64,000 nt of DNA. Origin: Liolophura sinensis. Its lineage: Eukaryota > Mollusca > Polyplacophora > Chitonida > Chitonidae. Every line of letters starts with the position of its first letter. The first letter of the stretch is position 1. The stretch covers positions 38,846,510-38,910,509 of the forward strand of contig NC_088295.1 of the NCBI RefSeq assembly GCF_032854445.1. The letters run 5' to 3'. Of the stretch, positions 46,645 through 58,980 are shown piece after piece. Under the pieces are notes generated by a model. The model was not told where the DNA came from, did no database searches, and saw nothing but the letters and a program-made list of their open reading frames with translations. A program made the translations under genes and the position numbers.

Positions 46645-49600
46645 TGTCTGCAAGCACTGCTTCCTGGGTTGTTGTTAAATCATCACTTTAGATGTGAGGG
46701 AAAAAGAGGTTGTCTTGAAACCTGGTGGAGTTAGACCTGGGTCGTACTGGGCTGTACGCACACCAATCTGCCAAAAGACGGCAAGGCGTGAAGACCTGTG
46801 TAGTCACTGAGAGCACTGCCTCTTTTATCCGCCAGAATTAAAACAATCCTGTATGTTTATCGGTGAGGAGTGAATCTATCCCAGACAGGCAACTCACCCA
46901 GGATCATCACAGGTCCCAGCACGTAAGCACTTGGCCAAACCAAAATAGCGCCACGGTGGAGTCAGGTGAATTATTGCATCCTCCACTTCCTTCGTCCTCA
47001 TCAGAACCATATATTCAAGCTCCACACAGATTTCGCCTTGATCCACGCTGCATCTTGTCCCTATACTTTGCACTGCAATTCCACATTAATCTTCCCAAGG
47101 GCTGATGGGTGTATTGGCTGGCGAAATCCAATTAACAGCAGGCCATGACCTTGCCCATATCAAACAGGGATGCAGAGAGAGAGCAGAAGAAATGCTTATT
47201 ATAGAACAAAGACACCTATTTGTAAATAGCCACTTCAAATGATGAAGATACTCCCCAACAAAGTTCTGTTCCAAAGAGCAACATACAGTTTTGTGGGTGT
47301 CCAAACACCTTTGAGTGTCTTAACCCAGCAGTGGTCAAGGTAGACTGATCAGTATAATGGACAGCAGGCCTAGTGGTCAGGCTGAGCTCTAGTTTAAGAA
47401 GGTTTAGAGAAGGGGCAGATTACAGAAAGGCCAGTACAATATGGATTTAGCACAGCCTGTACCAATGCACTGTGGCCTCTCAGATCAAGTTACCAGTCTA
47501 GTCTACACAACATGCCCCAGCAGTCTGACATGGGTGGATAAATGTCTGACTGAGACATCCAGCATGGGCCTGTGGGGAGGGGGCAGATGAAAGAAACTCT
47601 CCTAAGCCTTCTCCACAACACAACAGACTCTATTTCTGTTTGATTCCAGCACTCAACTTATGTAACATGAAGGCTTCAGAATTTGGCATTACATGTAACA
47701 AGTGCCTTGAGCAGATCAAACACTTCCTGAACAGTTCATCAGAATCAGTAGCAGTAACATCAGGACAATATCTTTGATGTTTTGACTTGACCCTTGAGTT
47801 ATAGGTCATTATATGTTAAGACATTACATGTTAAGACACTCCGCGGGCCTTTCAAGACTGCCAGGAATAAGCAGATGCCAGTCAAACATGAACCAAACCA
47901 AATACTTCAATTCAAACTCTGACTCAAGTTATACAACCATGCAAACTGGCAAACCAGTAGTTCACTCCACTTGAAATATTTGATTTCTGGCTAGGTTAAA
48001 GTGTCTAATCATGTCAAGAAATTTTGTGGTACACATTACATTATTACATTAGGTGTAGAAATTGTCAACTTAATCTGTATCTTTAATCACTTGAGGTTAT
48101 CAGATTACTGACTGATAACATGAACACTGTAAAATGATTGCAAAATATTTCTGGAACTTTCAAACCACAGAAGAAATACTTTGTGACGAACTTAGGAAAC
48201 AGGTACAGTCCCTAGGAAATGGGTAACACATGATCAAAACAAGATTATTTTTCTCATACAGTTAGACAACACCTTACAAAGGATTACAAAGTAAAACAGA
48301 TTTCGCTTGGTTTATACACTGTTAAGACAAACATATATATAACTTTACCACAAACTGTCAAACACTATTAGACAATTGGGAAACTGCATACATGTAAAGA
48401 AATCTGCAGCAGCTCTGTGTCTGTAGATGATTTCATCTATTCTTTCCAACACAAATACAATGTCACCAAAACTGAAGATTTACAATTTATGAAATGCTCA
48501 AGATTCCTGGCAGCTGTTAAGAGACAAACCTATCATATTATTTTATAATGACATGCAACACACCCAGCATTTCAGCACAAACCGAAGACCAGGTTATCCA
48601 AGATGTCACTGAAAGGCTATATATCCGGTATAGATAACCATAAAAAAATCTCACCACTAGCACTGGTATCTTTCAGAAATCCAGTATGCCTAAAGTCTAA
48701 ACTTTATGAAAATACACTGTCAATCAATTCTTCCAGACAAGTTCATGACATCCCACACACCTTGGTAGTTGACTTATGCAGTCAGGACTAGAGCTCTTGA
48801 ACATTTAACATATCCTCCTGCTTATCTTTTATTCTGTCATCCAAGTCCAGGAATCTCCAAGATGTCCAATATTTCAGTAGCCATTAGATCGGTTTTGGGA
48901 AGCTACACAGAAAGGGTGTTTTCTATGTGGTTTGTGGACCTGACACCCTTCCACTGTCACTCTATCCCTGGGGGAATGTCTCCAGCAGCTAGATTATCCT
49001 GACAGATACCAGCTAGGTCTCAGCATTCCCAGGACAGCCTGTTAGTCTCAGTCATTACCCAACAGCTTGATGACCTTAACACACCTCACTTTCACAGTCT
49101 TTAACAAATTACTTGCAAGTGTTTAGCCTGCAGCCAAAGTCTGGCTGTGTGTCTCCAACCAAATTTCTAGCTCATTTGCTGGGATTTGTACCAAAATCAA
49201 CAAAATGAAGATTCTGAAAAGAATTAACATTGACAGTAGTTATTTTTCTTTACCAAGACATAATATAGTACAATAATGCACTGAATTTTTTTTTTCCTTT
49301 CCGCACATTTGCTATTGAGACTTACAGTGCAACACGTACAAGTACTTAATTCCATGTGAAATTTGACGCCAAAACTTGTAATCCTCAGGAAAAGTTCTCC
49401 ATCAACTCATAGGAAATGCCTACATTCCAAACATAGCCAAAATCACATCCAATTTCCTGTTTCTTGAACTCCTCTTATATATCGTGTTCTGTTGAAATGA
49501 TGACTCAAACACTCTGCTTCTTCAGTCAAATAGACTTCCATAAATCTGTCATTCAAAAAGACAGTTCAATACACACAATTATTTCTTCTTTGGACCTCAA

Positions 49601-50951
49601 TTAACACTTATCATTTTTCCGTAGACCTGAACTAAGCAAAATCCTCTTCTTCTTGTGTACTTGAACAGTTCCATGCAACCTTCTTTTGCCTCCCAAATAC
49701 TTTTAGACATCTAACTGTATTCCTCCATCATCCACATTACAATAGCCACACAATGCACCGGTTTCCCTTCTAGATACGTTATCTCTTACTCACATCCGCT
49801 GTTTTGACACCTGCATTTAAAATGTCACCCTACACTTCAAGACAAGCCTGGTAATGTTCTGCCAATCGCCATCAGCAGTTGTCGGTATGACCTGAAAAGT
49901 CTGTTACTACCTCCAGGTACTAGAAACCCCACAGCTGAGTCTGTAGGTATTACATAACCCATACTCTGCCTGACATTTTACACAATAACGGTTATCACAT
50001 ACAAAACAACAAAGACCTCCAGTCAGACTGTTGACTGATGAACTGACTGAAGCCCTGTCTATTTATTTATTGGAATGACCTTTCACCCATGACGTTTGTT
50101 GAGATTATTTCACTCCATTTTATTGCTGGAGAAAATCACATCATAACGCTTTTCCTTAATACATGCATGACAGACTCAACATACAAATATCAGGAGAAGT
50201 GCAAATCCAAACATACAAGAAATCACAGTTCATGATGTATTGGTGTAAATGATCCTAAACCAGAGATCCTCACATGCATACATTATATCTGCTAGGATGA
50301 CGAGTAAACTTATTCCGTGTTTTGTTTCTTTCTGCAAAGTCTAATTTTCTGAAAATACGTTACAACAGGTCAAAATTAATAAATTCACAATCTAGAATTC
50401 ATAAGCAAACAGACATGTAAGCTAGTCTACTTTCAGAATTTGCCATTCCCACAATCTGTCTTTCAACAATCAAACAAACTTTAAGTTATTCTTGTGTAGG
50501 TCTTCATTCCCGTAGGTAACTACAGTGTAGACCTACATGTATATGTAGCAGGCTTACAATGTTAACATTCTGAATGCATCATTTACTTGTTTGGTATAGA
50601 GCTACCTGTGCTTTGGCTCACTGCCTAACTGGAAGTCAATCTTGGTACAGACTGCAAGCAGAGAGCTTGAAGTTAACAAACAACTTTGAAGAATGCTCTT
50701 GTCAGAAGCTGGCATGTGGTGAGAATCATCGGTTCATCTGTTAGCACCACTAGAGAATCATTTTCTTCAACTGCCTGGCTTACGTTTCCACAATACACAA
50801 ATGCTCACATTTCCAAATTCTAGGAACAAAATTCCTTTCGATCCTCAAACGATAATTATAATTACCTTATTTGAATAGTGTGTTACACACTGTATTAAAA
50901 AAAATGTTCATAATGATCAGGTTAATAGGGTAGGAAATTGGGCAGAAACTG

Positions 50952-51432
50952 GAGGAAACCATTGTACCTTGGCATAAGCATGAAGAAACCACTGGACCTT
51001 GGCATAAGTAGGAAGAAACCATTTCACCTTAGCATACGCAGGAAGAAACCATTGTACCTTGCATATGCAAGAAGAAACCATTGCACCTTGGCATATGCAG
51101 GAAGAAACCGTTGCACCTTGGCATAAGCATGAAGAAACCACTGGACCTTGGCATAAGTAGGAAGAAACCATTGCACCTTGGCATACGCAGAAAGACACCA
51201 TTGTACCTTGCATATGCAAGAAGAAACCATTGCACCTTGGCATATGCAGGAAGAAACCATTGCACCTTGGCATAAGTAGTAAGAAACCATTGCACCTTGG
51301 CATAAGTAGGAATAAACCATTGTAGTTTGGCATATGCAAGAAGAAACCATTGCACCTTGGCATATGCAGGAAGAAACCACAGCACCTCTGCAGAGCTAGA
51401 CAAAACCACTACACCTCGGCATAAGCAAGAGG
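50952..51432. repeat. 30-bp minisatellite with 149-bp higher-order unit, about 16 copies
   Basis: Unit GGAAGAAACCATTGCACCTT followed by GGCATAAGTA or GGCATATGCA. One variant unit is 29 bp (CCTTGCATATGCAA). A block of five units (30+30+30+29+30 = 149 bp) starting GGCATAAGCATGAAGAAACC at 50971 recurs at 51120 with a few changes, so the array grew partly by block duplication. Because 30 is a multiple of 3, overlapping open frames with 10-residue periodicity appear on both strands. They are by-products. Confidence 0.95.
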
Positions 51433-54400
51433 AAACTAACAATTATAATATTTACTTCACGAATCCAAACTGCTCCATATAACAATGAATTCCCATGAGC
51501 ATGTACAATATGCAATTGTCAAATAGATACTTTATTAAATAATTCATAAAATGTCGACCATCATGGCTTGACAATAACTCTTTGAGGATATGCTTCTAAA
51601 ATAGTGAACCATACCAATACAAATGTGAACAACGAACAATATACAGATATGACTTTTTTAATGACCTGACCTGCTTTGATGAACTGATTTTATAGCTCTC
51701 TTATTACCACTATCAATGGTACGTGTATATCCATAAACATCATTACACATGACTATATCATAAACTGACATACATGGCTGAGGTCAAGGCATCCTTACAT
51801 ATGAAAAAAATATGTACCTATACATATAACTACAACAAGTACCAGCCATTAAAGAAAACATACACTAACTTGCACATCAATTAGCCTGAGCTTAGTGTTA
51901 GCCCCTTCATGGCAGAACTAGGGACTATGAAAACTATGATCCCAACACAATCAGCTTGTAAATGGATGTACATGGATATCACTAGTGTGTGACAACCCAA
52001 ACAGTATGTACATCCTTTATTTAAGTATTAAATGATTAGCTTTATGTATGATAATGGTAACTTAATACATATAACAAAACATATAAACATACTTTGCTGC
52101 TTTTACTACTTATTAACACATATATGTATAATGGGTCTGTCCAACATGTGTTGGGTCAATTAGAGTTATCCCCCATGGAAAGGTGAAGTCACTCTCTGAA
52201 TTAGAGACTACAGTATTTCAACTCCAGTTCAATTTTGAATGTGGTATGCTCTATCTTGTCATTTATAGAAAACATTTGAAAACAGAATTACACAAACTGT
52301 TTAAGTGTTTCTAATCCCTTAACCTTAAAGTTTCCTACTAAAAGTAAATTGTACAAAATCCTTCCACATACTGTTTGCAGATCTACTGTATATTCTTACT
52401 GGCATACATGTAATGTGCACATCACATACTGTAGCCTACAAAAATCTGGTATACTTAATACAGCCAAGTTCCACTATTTTGCACTTCTTGTTACATGTAG
52501 GCCTATATAGGCTTTAAAGAAATGGAATGCGGTCAACGTCTTTTTTAACTTCACATAATGTTACCTAGGAGGTACAGGTAGAGGTAATTTAAAAGTCCTA
52601 CTAACAGGACACAAATAGTCCCTGAAATAGATATGTTGTGGTCCCCAAAGTGAGAGGGCTTAGTGCGTGTGTCAACACATAGACATGGACCTCCATGTAG
52701 ATACACATGTAGGTAAATATTAAATGTAGATATAAGTGATATTAGAAATGCACAGCAATATACACAAACATAACCACTACAAGTTCATAACCATAAGGTC
52801 TCTTAGAGGAAATTTCAATCAAATCTGAAGGGTTTTCATCCTCTTTGAGGATTAGAATAGGACCAGGTGTGAAGTTCTGCACAAACATGTACATGTATGT
52901 TATCACCAGGCTGGGATTCCAAAAATCTGCCTGCTTATGGTTTACAAGCTTTCATATTCCTGCAGACTAAAACTGACCCAGTTTATCACATTGAGATAAA
53001 AGGCTTGTTTAATGTCAATGGTGCCTAGACACGCAATCCCATACTTCTCCCATCAACCCCTTGAGAAATCTTACATTTAAGGGAACTGACAGATAACACG
53101 ATTATGTACTTCTCACATGACCTAGTATTACTGACTACTGAAGACTTCCACCCAGCTGGTGGATGTGCAGGAGAAATCTAAACAAAAGAAAATGATTTCA
53201 AAAATATTTCCTTCAGTGACACTTCTACCTGCCACCCACAAAACACAGTAATGCAGCCTCGAACATTTGAGGAGAGTGTGACTATAGTATTATTACCCTT
53301 TGGAATACAATGTATTCATCAGTTCTCATTTCTAACCACCTGTCCAGTCCTTTCAGATTGTTTTGACTGCAGTACAACTTTGCCCACTCCCTCTGTTAAA
53401 ATAAGAATGGTGATTTCAGAAAGCCTACTGAAATTAAATGTTAGCATCTGCAGGTACTAAACAAATGTTTCCACACCCTTTACCAAATGTCCATTACAAC
53501 TACGATGTCCACTGTATATAGTGTTACTGAAGCATATGAATCCAAACTACTAACATATAACATTTCATCTAGTTGACTTTTCCACATATTCTCACTTCTT
53601 CATTTATTGCCTAACAAAATCCTATCTGATTTCTATACAAATATCCAATGAGGTGTAAAATTCCAAGGGAGTGTCGAGCACGCAAAGAAGCATAAATAAA
53701 GCTGTTATTAAAAAGTCATTACATGCCTTTTGTAATAATGCAAGGCCTCCTCCATACCAGCAGAATTCCAGAGTTCACGTTAAGGGATCTATCATGGAAA
53801 AAAGTGATGAAACTGTCGACTCTGTTAAGTCAGTCAGTTTTATAACTCAATAGGAGTCTTCTTGAAGTTTGCCACAAGGGCAGAACAATTGTTCAACAAT
53901 GTTAAGTGTTCTTTTAACTCCAGTCAGTAATCTTTTCAAACTCTGCATAATTAGAGTCTTATTTAAGAGCCTTTCACGCTGGCATCAAATGCATGTATGC
54001 GTCTGTCATTAATCTGTGAGCATACAACTGATCAAAGCGAAAGCCAGTCTGATTAAAATAAGTGCCTCGTTTAATCTATTCAAAGCAATGTTGTTCGTTC
54101 AGAATTAAAAAGATGAAGCCTTTGATTGTGTGAATTACTTAACCAGTATATTTTAATCTATATAAAAAAACATCTTAATTATATTATGAGTGTTCAACAA
54201 GAAATCATGTTTAAAATGATAGGAACTGATCAGTTACTTGCAGCAAATTCTAGCAATTTATTGCAACTGGTGAAATCTTCAGGAAAAAAACTACTTTTTT
54301 CAGCAAAGCATTTTTACACACACATGAAAGATTCAAAACCATTCAGCTCAATATACAGCTACCAAGTTAAGCTGCTCTTTTGTGTACATGTCTATCATCT

Positions 54401-55454
54401 ATGCATGGCCGCATTTTATGAAAGTCTAATTGATAAGGTCGTGCAATAAAGGGAGGTAATCCATACAGTTTACACCTGAGATACGAGTGTGCGGTCCAAT
54501 GGATACACACTTGACTGAGTTTGGTCAATATAACAGGCAGGGGCCAAGCGGAGCTCCTTGTCACACACCTAAAGAGGTAGGAATTCAATTTGCCTGGGGC
54601 CTCTGTTGGCCTAGATATTAAGGGTAATTAATACTGCTGTTACTAAGCTCTACTGATCTGCTTGCTTAGCCACCTTAATGTCCAGGGCGTTGATTTAGAT
54701 GTAGCCCATTAGAGCCTGATCATTACCATCTGTTACCTAGAGTCCTGGTGTTAACAAGCCTAATTAGTCCCTGAAAGCTCTATGTCTTTACAGGACATAA
54801 TACCGTGGCCAAAACTATTAAACGCTTGATTATATAATGTTTGATGTAAGTAACTAAAAAGCAGTAAATTGTACTTAAAAGGAGTAAATTGTAATGCAGT
54901 ACATAAGTAGCCACAAGCCTTAGTAAGACTACAGATCAAAGCATTCTGTAACTGATACGGCTGCGCCTCGATCGTAAAAACTAGACGGTCTCTGAAAATT
55001 CCTACAGAGGTATGGATTCTTTACACATACCAAGCTGCCGTATAATATGTCCCCACAAACTACCTAGCAACACAAGTGTCTGTTTGCTGTAAAACTTGAT
55101 GAGCATATATTGTAGTTTGTCCACTTATCAAGTACACTGAGTATGTTCAGGTGGACACAAGTAAAACATCCAAAAAGACAAATCATTCAAATCACTAGAG
55201 ACTGATTTATAGATTGGCTTATTCCACATTCAGATAAATAGCAAATGACCTGAAGTCCAACATAAGAATCTGCCATTTGACCTTGGGACAATTGAAATAC
55301 CTCAACTTCTCAAGAAAACTATTCTTACTATGACAAAACCTGAGCTACCTTAACATTTCCCGGTAGATTGAGAGTGATTTATTGATTTAATGTATGTGGC
55401 AGGCCTATTTTTATGGATCCATAAAAATAATAAATAGCCAACATATAACGAATC

Positions 55455-55617
55455 TATTTATTTATTTATAGGACTGGTGTTTTACGCCGTACTCAAGAAT
55501 ATTTCACTTATACGACGGCGGCCAGCCTTATGGTAGGAGGAAACCGAGCAGAGCCCAGCGGGGGGGGGAACTCACCACCATCTGCAGGTTACTAGCAGAC
55601 CTTGCCACGTACGGAAG
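55455..55617 (-). repeat. SINE family A, 5'-truncated copy
   Basis: Minus sense: tail GTATAAGTGAAATATTCTTG and GAGTACGGCGTAAAACACCA with (AAAT)n, body up to CGTGGCAAGGTCTGC, then ends at CCGTACGTGG without head. Contains a 9-base C/G run (55561-55569). Confidence 0.88.
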
Positions 55618-56601
55618 TATGACAAATGTAGTAGTACCCAAACAAACCTGTGTGAGATATCATGCCAGGTGACACTATCTGAGAAACAGAGAGAGCTGAA
55701 AGAGGTATGCACAAGGCTATTATCACACTCCTGTTCACATCGTAAACATTTTACAGAAAATTTAGGTTGGCAAGAGAGATTTCACATGACCATTATTACC
55801 CTACAAGTACTGCATTCCCAAAATGGAAACTCTTCACTGTTTTCATATGATAAATTTGATTTATAGCTGTAATTACCATAAACATCTACAAAACTTGAAA
55901 TAAAACTATAATCAGAATATGAGCCCGGTTAACTGTGCGCAGAGTCAGCTTCTCTGATAATATCATATACTGCTGAAGAAACCCCACATGAACATTACAA
56001 AAATCAGATAACTACAGCAATTGGCGTGACTCAAATAAAATGAGGGATGTGAAACACTAATGCGGTATGGCAAGTGCCTAATTTCTGTAACCCATGCTTT
56101 GACATGTGTTACTAACACGTACGACATATTATAAATCATGCAGATAACGTATTTTCTTCTAGGGATTAAACTGTTTCTATTACCGCATCACCCAAAGCAA
56201 TGGCAACAACTGTCACAGAAAAAAAAAACAACCATATCTGACATGTTCTTTGATGCTATGTTGACCTATGAGCCAAACTTAAACCACTTCAAAGATGAAC
56301 GATTCCTTTTTTGTAGGCAAAAACTCAACAAATCAAACCAGTTAATCTTGTCAACACTTTTTTATGGACGCACAAAAATGTGTTATGTATATACTATAAA
56401 TACATCAGGCATATTTCCATGACCCTAAACATGCAAGTTCATTTCAAATATTGTCCCTTGATCAAGAGAATCATATTGCCATCTAAATATGTAAATAATA
56501 ATTTCTTTCGAGTATAATCACTCTGTCATACTTAAATCACTGTACTCAGCTGAAGCAGGAACAGCCATCTAGTTGATGTGTAGAGAAACCTTCTACATAT
56601 A

Positions 56602-56799
56602 TATTTATTTATTTGACAGTTGTTTGACACCATACTCAAGAATATTTCACTTACACCACAGCAGCCGGTTTTATGGTGAGAGGAAACCAAGCTCTCGAAA
56701 TCCCAAGACCATCGGCAGGTTGGCAGGCCTTCCCACACAAGGTGAGGAAGACAGCATGGACTCACAGCCACAGCATTCGTGAGAGGCTACTGAGTCACT
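56602..56799 (-). repeat. SINE family A copy, partly deleted
   Basis: Minus sense: AGTGAAATATTCTTGAGTAT tail, body GGTTTCCTCTCACCATAAAA and CCTGCCGATGGTCTTGG, B-box-like GTGAGTCCATGCTGT, head remnant CAGTGACTCAGTAGCC. Confidence 0.85.
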
Positions 56800-57049
56800 G
56801 CCCCTTCTATGGACGAGAGTTCAGTATTAAAAACAAAATATCAATATAATACCACTTCAGTGTGTCAGCAAAAGCTGGACTTCAAAAAATAACCTTCATT
56901 ATTGTACACATATATACACACACTCCAGGAATGATTGAATTTCTCCCGGAGTATGCATTAAAATCAGAACAGATTCAAAAAATTAAAATTTAAAAAAACG
57001 CCAAAACTTAATTTTACAAACCATATTTCATCTAAAATTTGGTATGTTA

Positions 57050-57240
57050 AAATGTACTGTCAGAAGTACACTATGGCCTTGAAGTGATACATTTGATGCC
57101 AACACTTAAATTGTTCTGATAACAAGTAATTCAAGCTGCACAAAAACACCCGTGGTAACCATGTATTAAAGGTGGAAGAATCAATAGGAATCATGCAAAA
57201 TGTGTCACATGCAAAAATTAGGTGAAATACAGGCGTCAGA
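57050..57240 (+). repeat. Interspersed repeat family C, copy 3
   Basis: GTCAGAAGTACACTATGGCC, TTGATGCCAACACTTAAAT, AAAGGTGGAAGAATCAATAG and GCAAAATGTGTCACATGC align with the 25120 and 44710 copies. Confidence 0.6.
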
Positions 57241-58098
57241 AAAATTTGGATTACAATAATTCCAAAAACAATTATCCCCAAAAGATCATGGAAAGCAATC
57301 TATAAATTTATAAATGTGTAAATAAAAACTAATGACATCACCTTGTAAGAAAGACTTTTATACGGAGACAATACAGATATTCAGGAGTGACAAAGAGGAA
57401 TTTCATTGATCACATGATGGAATCTGTGGTGCCAATCCTCAGGTATTTGTTGTCCAGCCTGTGTCAATGATCAACACAGACAGCTTTGTTTGACAGAGTC
57501 AAATGCCACATATAGGACTGATACAGTAGGTAAGGTCATCACCTCATGTCTACATCTAGTAATGGGTAACCTACAGATGGACTGGGATGACAACCAAATG
57601 CCTGGAGCTATCTGAATTCACCAGAGAGCAGTAGTAATCTGCTAAGACAACATTTGTGTGCAGGTAAGAAGTAACGTAGCTGACCTACATCAAAGGTACA
57701 TGTAATTAACCTCGTTCAGGTGTCTGTACTGATGCTAATGCATTTATAAAAACACAGGTGTCGATCTGGACTGAAGTAATTCAGGCTAACCTCCACCACA
57801 TCCTATCAAAAGCTACCTAAAATGCACAACAAACTCTGAGAACTTAATTTAATAAAATGAGCATTTCTAAACCAATTCCATTAAATTATATTAAATGTGG
57901 AAAACTTCACCTAAGCAATACCCCTTATATGTACAATTGATGAAAGATGTACATGCAAAAAAGAAATAGACAAATTAATTTTTAATAAAAGGTTTAATCA
58001 GAAGAGACTAGGTTAATCATGCATGCCAATGAATATATCGATGTACTTGTTGCTTTCTGTAAAAGTCAATCGAATATGTAAAGGTACTTGTGTAAAAT

Positions 58099-58340
58099 GT
58101 CATGAGTCACATGACGATGAAGGGGTCCTCAGAGTGCATGTAATATGCCTTTTTGGTGTAGGACAGATTTCCACCACTCTTTCATCCAGTGTTGTTTCAC
58201 CGAGACGACTTACCACAGGCATGTGAGCCACCCAAGCCATTATACTGATACGGGTCATCCAGTCGTTGCACTATCCCCTTCATGCTAAACGCCAAGCGAG
58301 GAAGTTACAACTTCCTCTTTTAAGATCTTAGGTGTCTATC
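58099..58340 (-). repeat. SINE family B, copy lacking the tRNA-like head
   Basis: Same body as 20761-21128: AAGAGGAAGTTGTAACTTCC, CTTGGCGTTTAGCATGAAGG, ATGACCCGTATCAGTATAAT. It ends at CACCTAAGATCTTAAA, without A and B boxes. Confidence 0.85.
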
Positions 58341-58966
58341 AGAGTCGGTTTAAAACATCTTGGGATATACATGTACCTATACAATAAACAAGTGTATTAT
58401 CTAATGTTACCCGTCAACATAAATCTTGTCCTCCATACATGTATTTTTATTTACCTTGTAATTTACAATAATCAGGTCAAAAGTGGCTCTTTCTTTAGAA
58501 CAAAAATTAGCTACAAAGGCCACGAAATAACACCATTACCAGTCACCCTTGACTCAGTTAAGAACTTATCTGTTTTTGCAATCTACTGCTTGCCTCAACA
58601 ATAGCACTTCATGTGATACCCAACAAATGATACGCCTTCTGAGAGGAGCCAACAAAGCGTAACTGTGTTACTGAGGTCAATCATTAATATCAAACAATTT
58701 CCCACCGTGCTCGCTTTTTGACAAAGTTTAACATAAAGTTACATGTATTTAGTGGAGATGTTTATCTCCATAGATTATGGTCATTAAATAAATTCTACTG
58801 TATAAATCAAATACAATCGTGCATGTTTAAAAAGGAATAAAAAAATCATCTTGGGCACAAGAATATTAAAAGTCTGAAATTCCCCCAAAAGATGTCTGAC
58901 CCAAAATTGTCAAACCATGACTGTCAGCTTCACACAAAATATGATGGTTTAATATCCCTATATTCT

Positions 58967-58980
58967 GGGGGGGGGGGGGG
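58967..58980. repeat. Poly-G homopolymer run
   Basis: Fourteen G on the plus strand. Confidence 0.9.

Noticed and set aside
50917-51442. Long overlapping open frames on both strands with 10-residue repeats
   Set aside because: They follow from a 30-bp tandem repeat without stops. Several frames are equally open and one 29-bp unit shifts the frame midway.
54126-54449. 107-codon plus-strand open frame
   Set aside because: No domain seen and AT-rich codon use like that of the surrounding intron.
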